From Nageia nagi (lineage: Eukaryota > Pinophyta): 64,000 bases of DNA. The translations under genes were made by a program, and so were the position numbers. Each line of letters opens with the position of its first letter. The stretch's first letter is position 1. Where the stretch lies: the NCBI GenBank assembly GCA_050084985.1, contig JBITNC010000001.1, positions 129,704,001 through 129,768,000 on the forward strand. Reading direction: 5' to 3'. A model generated the notes under the pieces. That model was given only the letters and a program-made list of their open reading frames with translations, was not told the origin of the DNA and made no database searches. Shown here one piece after another: positions 22,920 through 34,362 of the stretch.

Positions 22920-23690
22920 TTGGTAAAAATTTAGGGTTAACTTTTGTAAAAAATTAGGATTAATTTTTGTAAAAAGTTAGGATTAATTTTTGTAAAAAAT
23001 TAGGGTAAAGTTTTGTAAAACTTTAGGGTTAATTTTTGTAAAACATTAGGGTTAATTTCTCTAAAACTTTAGGGTTACTTTTTGTAAAAAATTAGGATTA
23101 ATTTTAACCTAAAATGTATGGTTAATTTTAACTTAAAATCTAGGGTTAATTTTAACTTAAAATGTAGGGTTAATTTTTAATTAAAATTTAGGGTTAATTT
23201 TGACTTAAATTTTAATGTTAATTTTTGTAAAAAAAAAAAAAAAATAGGTTATTTTTTGTAAAACATTTAAGGTTAATTTTTGTAAAAAAATTAGGGCTAA
23301 TTTTTGAAAAAAAATAGGGTTAATTTTTGAAAAAAATTAGGATTAATTTTTGTAAAAAATTTAGGGTTAATTTTTGTAAAAAATTAGGGTTAATTTTAAC
23401 TTAAAATTTAAAGTTAATTTTTGTAAAAATTTAAGGTTAATTTTTGTAAAAAAATAGCATAAATTTTTGTAAAAATTTTGGGTTAATTTTTGTAAAAAAT
23501 AGGGTTAATATTTAAAAAAATTAGGGTAAGTTTTATAAAATTTAAGAGTAATTAGGGTTAATTTTTGTAAAAATTAGGGTTAATTTTTAAATTAATAAAA
23601 ATTATGGTGAATTTTTATTAAAATAATTAGTGATAAATTTTGTTAAAAATTAGGATAATTTTGTAAACAATTAGGGTTAATTTTTAGGTG
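22920..23690 (+). repeat. 23-24-bp minisatellite built on a telomere-like motif, centre of the CACTA element
   Basis: The motif TAGGG (or TAGGA) recurs at 22932, 22955, 22978, 23001, 23024, 23047, 23070 and 23093, an exact 23-bp period, then at 23117, 23141, 23165, 23189 and 23213, a 24-bp period. The consensus is TTAGGGTTAATTTTTGTAAA plus A's; the 24-bp form has TTTTAACTTAAAA as the spacer. Beyond 23220 the array continues with more irregular spacing. Each unit carries one plant telomere-like TTAGGGTTA. Confidence 0.9.
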
Positions 23691-24391
23691 TTACATGTTT
23701 GGATTAGGCTTTAAGTGTTAGGGGTTTGGGTTAGGGTTTAAGGTTTAGGGGTTTGGTTAGGGTTTAAGGGTTAAGGGTTTGGGTTAGGGTTTAAGGTTAG
23801 GATTTGGGTTTAATTTTAAGGTTAAGAATTATGATTTTTGGAGTTACAATTGGGAGTTAGGGTTTTATATTAATGTAGCTTAAAATTCAATTTAATTTTA
23901 AACATATAATATTTTATTATTTATAAATTTTAAAAATATAATTCAAGTTAGAGGTTTAGGTTTAGGTGTTAGGTGTTGAGGTTAGGGTTTAAAGGTTTGG
24001 GTTAGAGTTTAGGCTTTAAGGGTTAAGGGTTTTGATTTAAGTTCAAGGTTAGGGTTTTATGGATTTGGATTTGAGTTAGAAATTAAGGTTTAATGGTTAT
24101 GGATAGGAATTAAGGGTAAGGGTTAGGATTTAAATAATATGGTTAGGATTTAAGGATTATGGTTAAGGTTTAAGGGTTAACGGTTGGGGTTAGCATTTAA
24201 GAGTCTAGGTTTGACTTAGGGGTTATAGTTCAAGGGTTATGGGTTTAGGTTTTTTGAGTTGAGGGTTCAATATTTAAGTTAAGATTTAGGGTTTAAGGAT
24301 TAAGGGTTTGGGCATGAGTTGAGAGTTAAGAATTAAGATATTAGGGGTTATATTTGGTTAGGATTTAGGGGTTGATTAGGGTTTGGGTTAC
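23685..24391 (+). repeat. Degenerate (TTTAGGG)n telomere-like tract inside the CACTA element
   Basis: Heptamer-like units such as GGGTTTAAGGTTTAGG and GGGTTAGGGTTTAAGG run with the G-rich strand on + throughout. The tract is interrupted by non-repeat AT-rich sequence at about 23870-23945. It follows directly on the minisatellite. It is an interstitial tract, bounded by transposon genes on both sides, not a chromosome end. Confidence 0.85.
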
Positions 24392-24619
24392 TCATCAATA
24401 TTATTATAACTGATTGACATATCTTAAAATAATATAGGCAAGTTGCATTTACAAATTTAAAATAATAAATTTATTCCATCATATTCATATTGCTATGTGT
24501 TCAAATGAAAACCTTTATAAATTTAATATTGACATACTATGATAGGTTTATTAAATTGAATAGTTTTAAATTTTTCATACTAATAATATTTTTTTATTAT
24601 TATATTTATTTAGTGATTA

Positions 24620-26210
24620 TCATGGCCAATGATAGGAGGGAAAAGTAGCCAAAACCTCCAAAGTCAACTACAAGGAAGAAGGGTTTTGTAAGTATTTATT
24701 TATGAATGTGATTTGTTCAATTTTTATTTAATAATATTCATTTCAAAAGAAAAATTAACTTTATTTTTTTTATCTTTTTTACAAAGTAAGGTCATGGTCA
24801 AACCATATAAAATGGCCACACAATGGATGAAAAGGAGTGAGATTGATAGATAAATATATAGACAAATGGGCATTGGGCCTTCAACTACTAGGCCTTTTGG
24901 GCTTGCTACAGGTGTAGATCAACCATCATTGATGAGCTCATCACAATATGGTAATAATTTTTTTAATTTAAAAAATCAATTGAAGTTACCTTTTATTAAT
25001 TAAATTTTACATTCAATAAAGATAATCTAAGTAATGTGATAATTGTAGATGTACAATCAATCAATATAGAGATTGTATTTGCAACATGCAAGGGTACTAA
25101 TGACATTGAGATTAAGGTGGATGAGAAGGGTGTTGTAATTAAATATCAGAATGGTAAGAATTGATTTTAAAAAATATATATTTATATATTTATGTTGGAA
25201 TATATTAATTTACTAATATTAATAAATTCTCTTTAGGGCATTTTTTATGACACTCTTAGGAAACACACTTTCCACTAGTTTGATCCCACCATAGATCTTG
25301 AGTGGAAAAATAAAGTGAAATAGGTATATATATAATTTTTATGCTTAATTTTATACTTAATTTTTTTAAAATTATTACTAATAGTACATTTTACTTAATT
25401 TTTTAATTCATTTTATAAAAAAATTATGTATTTTATATCAAAATAAAGAGTCATAGATATCTTGAAAAGAGAATTTGGTGATGCATGGAATCCAAAATGG
25501 GCATTGCAACAAATGGGCAAGAATTTGAATTGGAGGAGAGATAAAATAAGGAATAAATGTAAAAAAAAACTTTTTAAAAATCAACATAAAGTAATTAGGC
25601 CTACAAATATTGATAAGAAGGTGTGGAAGAGCCTGATGAAGAAGGTGGAGGAAGCATGTAGAGAATCCACTACTAAACCATCATGGTTTGAAAAAGCCAT
25701 GCATGCTCGATACAACACATCTTCCATGACATATACCCATAGATCAGGAAAATCAAGAAAAGTAGGGATCAAATTAACATATGTAAGTATATTAAATTAT
25801 TTATTTCATATTTTATGTGTGAATAGTTATATAATTAAGTTATATGCATAAAATATTATTTAAGTAAATATGTATCTTTGTAGTATAATAAATATGGAAG
25901 ATTCTACAAAAGATGAAGTAAAATTTGCCTTGAAAAGGTTTTCAAGCACTAGTCATGAAAATAGCTTCTAAGACTATAAGTAATATTTAAGTATTTTTTA
26001 ATTAATTATATTAGTTTAATATTGACTTATAAAAGTTTTAGTTTTTCTTATATACTAATATTTAGTTGATTATTCTTTCTAGGGTGAGGAGAGTCGATCA
26101 AAGGGTGGCCAAGAGGAGGGTGAAGAGGAGGATGACTAGGAGGGATGGAATGTTGCTATAATGGATGAAGATGATGAAGATTACACTAGGCATGGTCATG
26201 ATAGCAAATG
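24620..26210 (+). pseudogene. tnpA-like second gene of the CACTA element, multi-exon, decayed
   Basis: A likely start ATG at 24623 (MANDRREK) leads to a basic exon ending at a GTAAGT donor (about 24690). Further exon-like pieces lie at about 24788-24950 and 25049-25156 (donor GTAAGA). The main one is 25462-25781, translating to REFGDAWNPKWALQQMGKN, NKCKKKLFKN and SWFEKAMHARYNTSS with THRSGKSRK, ending at another GTAAGT. This last part resembles the plant CACTA-associated Transposase_24/Ptta family, which has a W-rich start, a basic region and a final HTxGS-like motif. The last exon (about 26083-26210) is strongly acidic (EEGEEEDD, MDEDDEDY) and ends with TGA at 26208-26210. It is transcribed away from the tnp2 remnant. 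By analogy it would bind subterminal repeats. Stops within several exons suggest a dead copy. Confidence 0.65.
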
Positions 26211-26219
26211 ACCCATTAC

Positions 26220-26718
26220 CATGCATTTGTACACTAGATGTGGAAATTTTTGCATCATAAAGGTGGAGGAATTATGCATCAAATCATCAAAATGTTGACT
26301 CATAAAGCTTTTGGAGTTATTTAATTAACATTTTAGGATTCAACTACTTGATGCTTTTGGAGTTATTTAATTGACATTTTAGGAGTCAATTTTTTTATGC
26401 TTTATGAGTCAAAACCTTGATGCTTTTTTATTCATTACCTTGATGCTTTATGAGTCAATACCTTAAAGCTTTATGATTCAAAACCTTGATGTGAGTCATT
26501 TTTTTAACATTTTGCACATTAGGGTTCATGTATTATGTGTCCCTAGTATGATGCTTTGAATGATAAAGGAAAAACATTTAATGACATTTTGCTTGACACA
26601 TATGTTGACACTCCCCTTAACATCACATGAGGCCTCAATTCGATGCTGAGAAAAAGAAAAAAATATATATTAGTGTTTGATGCATTAGATGATGTAAAAT
26701 TAGTTAAATGTAGTAGTG
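26220..26718. repeat. CACTA right subterminal repeats and terminal inverted repeat
   Basis: A ~42-bp unit with GCTTTTGGAGTTATTTAATT is present at about 26305 and again at about 26353. The shorter motif CCTTGATGCTTTATGAGTCA recurs in variants between about 26385 and 26500. The terminal inverted repeat is 26677-26718 and ends TAGTAGTG, the complement of CACTACTA. Confidence 0.75.
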
Positions 26719-27369
26719 TTAATTATTTAAATAAATGCTCTTTTCCATGTGCACTCTCATATACCTTTAAGTTTTGTGATAACAGGTTAGCTCGACATCA
26801 CAATAGCCTAAGGAGGAGCCTTAACACTAGACCTATTGCTTATAAAGGTGGAGTAATTATGCATGATCAAATATATGACATTATATTACATAATATTGAA
26901 TCTTTGATATGTGGCAATATACTTATGTCAATATTGACTAGTGTTTCTAAATGTCACCTATCATCTCAAGATTTTTTTATACTTTGCATATGCATTCCTA
27001 TGATCTTTTATCCTTTCCTAATCAAGATTCATCACATCGAAGGTGGGATTACAACATCGACTAGTGAGGCATTCTAGAATGGTAACTGGTCACTATCATT
27101 GGGTTTCTAGTAATGCCTCTAGGTTAAGGTTGGATTAGTGGTTCTATATTTTGGGGAAACTCATCGTTCATTCTCCTTCAATCAAATTTTTCCTTATTTC
27201 ATCATCATAGGTAAAGTATAAGTTGGTATCTTTCATTAATTCATTTTTGATAGGTCAAGGTCAAGTAGGTCATTATCATATTTCATGTCATCAATTTCTT
27301 ATTTTTATAGTTAATTGGAGAATTTAATTATTCTATAAATACCTGATTATTATTATTTTAGTTATAACA

Positions 27370-29600
27370 CTTAGATATGGTGTGGGGTCATCCCACAACC
27401 CTCACCTTCCAAAGTATATTCCTAAGAGGTGTCTATAATCTCCCTATCTTCATTGAGCTAGAGTAGGGGTTCCTAGACATCCAAAAGTTCATAGGAAAAG
27501 AATATAAAAAATAGAAACAACCTTTAAATTATTTAATAACTTTAAATTCATTTATATTTTACTCATTTCATTTATTTTTCATGTTTTTATTATATTTTTA
27601 TTCTCTTGTATGAAATAATATTAGGTTTAGTTTCAAATTTAAATATCTTATATGCCTATCTAATCTTATGCAAGTCTTTGACAAGTTTAAAGCACAACGT
27701 AGTGTATTCCAATATTACAATTGGTGTCTCAAGAACCTAAAAGGTATTCTTATTTTTTAATTTCATTTTACTAGTAATATTATATGAGATACATTCTTTG
27801 GTATATAAAAAATATGATGTAATATTCTAAAATTTAGTCATATAATGAACTTTAAATGGTTATGTATTATTCTATTTCCATTTTTTGTATCAAACATATA
27901 ATCAAATGACCATCTCAAATATATTTTCATTTTCTATATATTCAATTCTTTAATTTAACCACCTCCCTTGACAACCTGCCTCTTCCATAATTTTGGGGTA
28001 TCTTCAAGCCATCCCCTTTTCACAAACCATGTTTCCCTATTACTCCCAAAATAGGACTTAGTGAAACTTCAAAATATATTAGAATTATGAATTAATAGAT
28101 AGGTGAGTTGGATATGGGTGTTAAAAATCTTGATAAATTAGAGGCTTAGGTTCAAGTATCCCCATTTCCTATTGAAACATACCCAAAATCCTATCAAGTT
28201 AATGGTAGGTACAAACAAGTTCAATATCATACCTAAGGTGGATTTTGATAGTGTGGATGTCCCTTGGTCATAGAATGTAATTCCACATATTTATTCTCCT
28301 TACAAAGGGGGTGGCTTTCTCATCAAAACAAAATATATTAAATGTATCAAAGTAATGTAAAGGTAAATCATAAAATATCATATGTTGGCTAATTACATGG
28401 GATACTTAACTTCTTTGCAAATGAAAGGCATTTCATGATTGCAATAACTTTAACTAAATGAATGTATTCTATTACTCTTTCTTGAAAAGAGTTAAAAATA
28501 TAAATACATATTAAAAAAAGATAATAATATGAATTGAATAAGTTTATATTAGAGATTATAATGCACCTAAAAAGAACTTTCACCAAGTATTTCATTTATA
28601 CCCTTATGAAACTACTTGTACTTTGAAGAATTTATGTTGTGCACATAGATAAAAAGCTCTAGGGAGAATTATGGAATTCTTGGAAAAGACACCCTAGTTC
28701 TTGCATAGCCAGTATCACCAATGCCAAAAGTGTTTGTGTTTTTCAACCCAATAACTATGAATGTTTGAAATAAAAATCAAAGTTCTCTAAGAATGTCAAT
28801 GTAAGAATAAAATTAGAATTAAAATTAGATTATATAATTTGCAATAATATCCTTGAAAACCTAAATAAAATGAAAGGAATGCAACTTATCTCTATGGTTT
28901 TTATCCATGTTTTCCAATAGCTAAGCATATAAAAAAAATATTTTCTAAAGAAAGCATACCATTGAATTTATTTTGGATGTTGAAAGGCCAATATAATATC
29001 ATATTCATAAAAAATTGATAACTACATCAAATATATTTAGAATAAGTTAAAGTGCAACCATACATCAAATCTATTTTGGATATCAAAAGCCTAATGAATT
29101 CAATAAAAGAAAATGGCAAGCATATAGTCATTCTAGGTAGACATAGTTGTTCCTCACACATATTCCAACCATATATGCAAAAATACTTAGAATAATAGTA
29201 GATTTAATATGTTAATAATATCATAAAAGAATTATAATGCATGATATTTATATTGATCTACTAATATTTGAAACTTGTTCATCTCTTCACTATTAATAAT
29301 TCAAGTAGGGATTCTTTATCAATCATTAGTTTATTTATTTAAATAAAACTATAAAAAATCCAATGTTTTCCTAAATTTAAAAGAACCCCTCCAAATATAC
29401 TATTTACATTATGTATACTTGGAGATTTCTAACCTCTAATATGAGGAGATAACAGATCAAGTAGATATTTGGTAAAAATAAGGTATCTATGTCTTTACAA
29501 AAGTTGTTGTGCAAGGCACTAAATATGATTTATAGAAAATATTTGGCCTCCAAAATGGGATAATCTAACTTAAGATTGATTATTGTGGTGTGATTTTCAA
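27370..29600. other. Decayed intergenic sequence
   Basis: Begins exactly where element A ends. I found no coding sequence, structural RNA or repeat that I can name. The sequence is AT-rich with stops in all frames; it is probably ancient transposon residue. Confidence 0.5.
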
Positions 29601-30720
29601 TGCTCTTGAGTGATCACTATGTTAGTTAGCCTCAAACAATAGAAATCATCTCCTTTATCAATTGGGCTAATGAGATTGCATTTTGATGAGGTATGTTTTC
29701 AGAGAATTTGCATGCCCTTTTAATGTATGCTTTTTGTGCATATCTTGTTACCATTGCAATTCATGACACTACATATTTATGAGGCATTTTGTAAGATTGT
29801 AGGAGTTGAACACATGTTGAAGAGCATAGAGAGTAAGCAAAATTTGCATTATGTTCTTCAATTGCATGTCTTAACAAAGTTTTATGGTATTGAAATTCAT
29901 ATCATTTTGGTGGGTAGGTAATGAGATTGTATGACTATGAATTCATGAGCAAAAAAAGACCATTGCCTTCAAAAGAGAAGGAGGTGGAGGTGGTTTTATA
30001 GCCATATATTTCTACATTTGTTAATATATGATTTTGGTTACAGAGAATGAATGTAATGTGAAATGATTTCTAACAAGGATTTTGGGGTGAGTTTTAATAA
30101 GCAAAGTGGTAGTGGTGGAAGAAGCAAGATAATCTGCATGTCTATGAAAATCAACAATGCACATATAATGATTTTTCCTAGGAAGAATGAAATAAAATTC
30201 ACTCATGATAGTAAAGTATTTACAACCCTCATCTACTAGATCTACATGGTTGAATGCAAGTAGAACACATACAAAGGTTTTGTATACACATTCACAACCA
30301 TAATATTTAATCAAAAACCATTTTCTATTGGAAACATAATCCTTAGGGATTAAGGTTGAATGTAAATAATTAGATTTAGGTTTTATTTATTTATTTTTAA
30401 TTTTTTGTATTGGAGGAATTCCAAAGTTCATAGTAAGATGAAGTTGTAGAGTCTTTAGGCAATTAAAGAGCCTCTTAAGGAAGGTGAAGTGATAAGCCAC
30501 TTTTTCCTCTATTTATGAATGTTGTATTGATGTAATACATGAATTTTGAAGTTAATAGAATTTGGATTTGCAAACCTAAGAGTGGGCATTACAATTTTCA
30601 ACTACTTTTTGATGGATTTTCATGCCTTCTTCAAGAGCTCCCATGGTGGCACATATTGGAAGAATGTGGAAAAGATTGTAGAGTTTACCAAAGCCTTTTC
30701 AAAAAATCAATTTGCTGTGC
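29600..30720 (-). pseudogene. Pentatricopeptide-repeat (PPR) protein gene fragments, PLS type
   Basis: Three - strand pieces carry clear PPR signatures. At 30588-30659: CATMGALEEGMKIHQKVVEN, the loop that precedes a new repeat. At 30110-30314: TFVCVLLAFNHVDLVDEG, CKYFTIMSEFYF and NHYMCIVDF, matching the late-repeat block with GLVDEG and HY.CMVDL. At about 29620-29880: KMPHKYVVS, stop, IAMVTRYAQKAYIK and NIPHQNAIS, matching the KMP..(D/N)VVSW repeat core; one Trp codon became TGA and another Leu. In family members the GLVDEG block comes last, so finding a repeat core after it means rearrangement or two merged fragments. An AT-rich non-PPR stretch (about 30360-30420) separates the first two. 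PPR proteins bind organellar RNA and act in editing or processing. Confidence 0.75.
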
Positions 30721-32940
30721 ATATCATACAATATTTCATGAGTAAAAGCCAAAAGATTAATTTTTTTAAGTTCTTGCTTTATATTTTGTGTGCCCACCTA
30801 AAAGTATTCACCTTTTTTTTTTGGTTAAAATTAAGTAGTGATTTTAAATTGCCACCTTATGATTTTTTGGGGCGATTTAAAAATGCCCCATGAAAAATAC
30901 CACTAAAACTTAAAAAAAAAAATGGCTCCATCAAAATCACTTCAAATTAGTCACCCCTAAATCCATTTTTTGGTCTAGTAAAAGAAGATATTACAAGCAT
31001 TTCAAAATAAGTTAGAGACTATTTCATGTTAAAACATTGAATTTTATGAAAAATTGAAATAAGCAAACCTAAGATCTAAGATCCTAAATTCATCCAATAA
31101 CCCCCTTAACTTCCAAATCCATGAAAATACCTCAAAATATGACCATTAATGGTATTTTATTATACCTAAAAGATCCAAAAGAATCCTATTTTTGGAGTGT
31201 TTTCAACCTTGATGAGTTCCAATACCATCCTGATCTAATACTTTAGGGTCTATGTGATCTCAATTCCTTTGTTTCAAGGATTTCATGCATGGTTTGAGTA
31301 ATTCTTTCACTTCAAATTTGGTTTTTGCTACTAATCTACAAGGATATGCTTGATCATTATCAAGATTGATCCTAACCCTTGTAAACTTAGGACAAATTTA
31401 AATCCCCCCAAAACCATTAAGCTTTCAAGTATTTCTTGGACAGGCTTTAATAGTACTTCTAAAATGGTGGGATCTATCCAAAATAGGTGAATAAGTATCA
31501 TTTCTTATGTTTCATGTTAGATCTAGGATTGTTATGCTTAGTTCTTTTTCATTTACTCTAAATTTATTATGTGTCTCAATTCACTAGTTTACATCATATT
31601 GCTATATAATATCTTCTTATCAATTTTTATTTATCATTTATAAATAAAATAATTTATTTATAAATTAAACATTGCAAAACCATTTTATTGTATCTTCACT
31701 TATAGTAGTCCTAGCCAAAATAGATTTCAAATTTAAATATATATATATACCATAATATGTACCATTGTTGGGCCATTTTATTATTCTAAAGATACATCTT
31801 ATTTCAAACAACATTAACCAACACACTTATCAAGATAATGAAAACCATTTGAACTAACTAAATATTTCTATGAAGAATGTGATATAGAATATCTCACAAG
31901 ATATTTTGGTGCCATATTTATCCTAATATTCATACAAGATAACATCTATCCATCTTAAATAATCATTCATAGATTGTCAAAATATTTATTTTAATGGACT
32001 CAAACTAAGTCGTGATGTAGTCACAAATGCATTAGTCTCACATAATCATTACTAGTTTACAACTTAAATGTCAAAAGATGAATAAACCTTATATAGATAA
32101 ATCTTCAAGAAAAAAAATGTGATCTTTGAAACCCACAAAAAGGGCCTTCTTTCCATAATATTTTGCATCACTTGTACTCACATTGTAGAAAAATTCAAAT
32201 ATTGGCATTCAAATTTGCAAATTGATGTTGTATTGTAGGAAAAGAAAAACCAAAAATCCACATTAATTGAATGCGGCTAGCATTCAGAGGTATTAATAAG
32301 TCCAAACCTATAAATATGCTCTTTATAGATCACTCATGGAAAGTCATCCTCTTCACTAGCTTTTCTCCCACTGCTCAACTTTTCAAATCCATAAGGTTGT
32401 TTGGATTGGTAGTCCTCCCACTCTAAAATTTGTGGCCCCCAAAATTGTTGGTTATCTTTCATGTCAAAGATAAATAAGAATTATATAAATACAACTTCTA
32501 AAGGAAACATTAATTGACAAACACCAAATAAACCCCTTCTTTCTATGGTATTTTGCATCACTTATGATCACAAGGTTAAAAGTTAATCAAAACATTTAAA
32601 AGGTGCATATACAAGTTAGGTGTTCAAATAATAAAAATAAACAAACCAAAAATGAGTATTTATAAATGAATAATAGAATTTTTTTGAACTATACAAATAT
32701 AATTCAAAATAATTTTGGAAAAATAAATTCTAGAAAATGATAATTAACTTGAAATTGATATAAATAATTGGAATTGTTATCTCAAAAAGTTTATGTCCCC
32801 TTTGAATATATAGGACACCTTGCAAGACATAACACTTCCAACTTATTTCTTATGATAGATCAAAATAGAAATGTTGTCCATACATCCTGACTCCCCCTTT
32901 ACATTTTAGAAGTTGTGGCTACAATCTCCCTCCTTAGAAT
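30721..32940. other. Anonymous decayed sequence with a short direct repeat
   Basis: No coding sequence recognised. A ~38-bp segment starting CCTTCTTTCC at 32145 recurs at 32535 (390 bp apart) with a few differences, and flanking similarity is weak. The rest is AT-rich. Confidence 0.45.
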
Positions 32941-33740
32941 TAGTTGAGAAATGGTGGAATGAAGAATCATAGGTCTATGGTACAAATAGGTATTACTTTG
33001 CAATCAAACTCAACAAATTGAAAAATAAACTGAAAACTTGAATAAAAAGATGTGTTGGGAAATCTTTATGAAAATTGACTAGCTCTAGAACATAATCTCC
33101 ATCAAGTGGTAGAAAACCTTCAATCCACTCAAGATCCCTAACCTTTTGGACCAAGAGCAATTGTTTCTTCAATGCCTAGAAGAAGTCTATCTATAGGAAG
33201 AGATTTTTTGGAAATAAAAATCAAGGCTGCAATGGTAAGGAAACAAGAACACAATGCTTTTTCACCTAACTACCATGTCTCATCATGCCACCAATAGAAT
33301 ATCCAAATTATTATCTCCAAGGGGTAAGTCCATTTCCTCTCCTAAAGAAATTAATGAGCACATTGTTGACTTTTATAAATCCTTACTCATGAAAGAATAC
33401 CATCATTTATCAGAGGCCCAAAACCAACTTATTAACTTCATCCCTAATCTAGTGACCCACACCATTACAAAAAGGTGAAATCATGTCAATGAGGATGTCA
33501 GAATCTAGAGTAGTTTTTGGCCCTAGCATTAGAGCTAGCATCAAAATAGTAGGACCTAGCATCATTTCTTATGTTAGAAACTCTCTAACATTAATAATAA
33601 CATTAGATATAGTGTTAGAAAAATTAATATATGGAAATGGCTTATACTATATATGCATAGGGTACATTATTATACAATTTATATGCTAGTTACCAAGGAA
33701 GGGAGATAGTACTCGAGAGGACCTAAAACCTCATGAGGAC
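32941..33740 (+). pseudogene. L1-type LINE fragment: endonuclease-RT linker and RT start
   Basis: The translation shows KLNKLKNKLKTWIKR (about 33005-33050), then EEIFWK, stop, KSRLQW (about 33200-33235). NKNTMLFHLTTMSHHATNRI (about 33243-33303) and KEINEHIVDFYKSLL (about 33343-33387) follow, and NLVT near 33445. This is the conserved linker of plant L1 elements, between the endonuclease and RT domains. The RT opening motif appears as LPRKGDSTREDLKP at about 33688-33730; the ~180 bases between do not translate to the expected APGPDG region. The LINE is truncated at both ends and broken by TAG stops. Confidence 0.8.
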
Positions 33741-34362
33741 CATAATACTAGATTTGCATGATAAATTTATTTTGCATCATGGTCAAAAATGAAAATGGGA
33801 TTGTCCTAATCCTCAAACTCTATACCACTCTTACTACTCAAACCAATCACCTTGATCCTTTGAAAGAAGCTTGAAGATGAAGAAGAATCTAATTCAAAGA
33901 CAAGATGCATTGAATACCCTTTAGATCATTTTGATGTGTTTATCATATTTAAATTTGTAAGGGAACCTCTTGTAAATAGAAAGGATTATCCTCATTTAAT
34001 GTACTTTGATATCTTCATGTAATAATTTTATGGAATACAAGTTTGGTGGAAACTTCTTGAAAACCTTTAACTAGATGCGTATAATCTACTCTTTAATATG
34101 GTTTTATTAAGATTTCTTAAATTCTAATGTAAGAACTCCATGATAATTCCATATAAAGGTAGTTAATGAGAAATGTGAAGTAATATGGATTTAAGGATAA
34201 CAAATGATGTCCTTATAAAATTGAATGATACTTAGGTTCTTAATGAGTTAACCCTACTATCATTAGATAAAATAAAGAAATATAGATGAAGAATTACTGG
34301 TCTCAAAATTAATATTATCTAAAGAAGAATTGGAATACAAGAAGAATATTTAGTAGTATAAA
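33741..34362. other. Anonymous sequence
   Basis: AT-rich, with no open frame or recognisable motif. It lies between the LINE fragment and the reversed LTR. Confidence 0.4.

Larger units (their letters stand above)
18736..26718. mobile_element. CACTA (En/Spm) DNA transposon nested in the element A LTR
   Basis: Terminal inverted repeats of 42 bp (18736-18777 and the complement of 26677-26718) match at 35 of 42 positions. The right end keeps the canonical CACTACTAC, and the left has decayed to CATTGCTAC. The flanking 3-bp duplication is TTA (18733-18735 and 26719-26721), and removing the element restores the LTR seen at 60180-60200. Three-base duplications and CACTA termini define this superfamily. 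Inside are a tnp2-type transposase remnant on the - strand, a tnpA-like gene on the + strand, a telomere-like minisatellite between them, and subterminal repeats at both ends. Length 7,983 bp. Not functional as it stands. Confidence 0.95.
1..27369 (+). mobile_element. Element A: Ty3/gypsy LTR retrotransposon, 5' part outside window, interrupted by two nested elements
   Basis: Three separated blocks form one element: RT and RNase H (1-2108), integrase and 3' region (16928-18666) and the 3' LTR (18667-18735 plus 26719-27369). The reading frame breaks off at 2108 between RNase H and integrase and resumes at 16928 inside the integrase N-terminus, exactly at the borders of element B. The LTR breaks at 18735 and resumes at 26719, exactly at the borders of a CACTA element. 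The domain order RT, RNase H, integrase is that of Ty3/gypsy; the RT motif NKACPKD and linker are of the plant non-chromovirus type. A second copy (A') starts at 60116 and supplies the reference for the LTR ends. All coding parts are broken by stops and frameshifts. The 5' LTR, gag and protease of this copy lie outside the window. Confidence 0.9.
18667..27369 (+). repeat. 3' LTR of element A, split by a CACTA transposon
   Basis: The LTR consists of 18667-18735 and 26719-27369 (with a duplicated TTA), about 717 bp, matching the 727-bp 5' LTR of copy A' at 60116-60842. The start reads TATAAACAC where A' has TGTTAACAC; the end reads AGTTATAACA where A' has GATTATAACA. Homology to A' stops sharply at 27369. 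A TATAAATA site lies near the LTR end in both copies. Confidence 0.9.

Noticed and set aside
22640-24391. True chromosome end
   Set aside because: The telomere-like repeats are degenerate and bounded on both sides by genes and ends of one transposon with a target duplication.
25581-25772. - strand open frame of 63 codons
   Set aside because: It is antisense to the main exon of the tnpA-like gene.
30539-30893. + strand open frames of 68 and 115 codons, first considered as a hAT transposase fragment
   Set aside because: The opposite strand reads as the PPR segment GALEEGMKIHQKVV; the + frames show no consistent hAT motif order.
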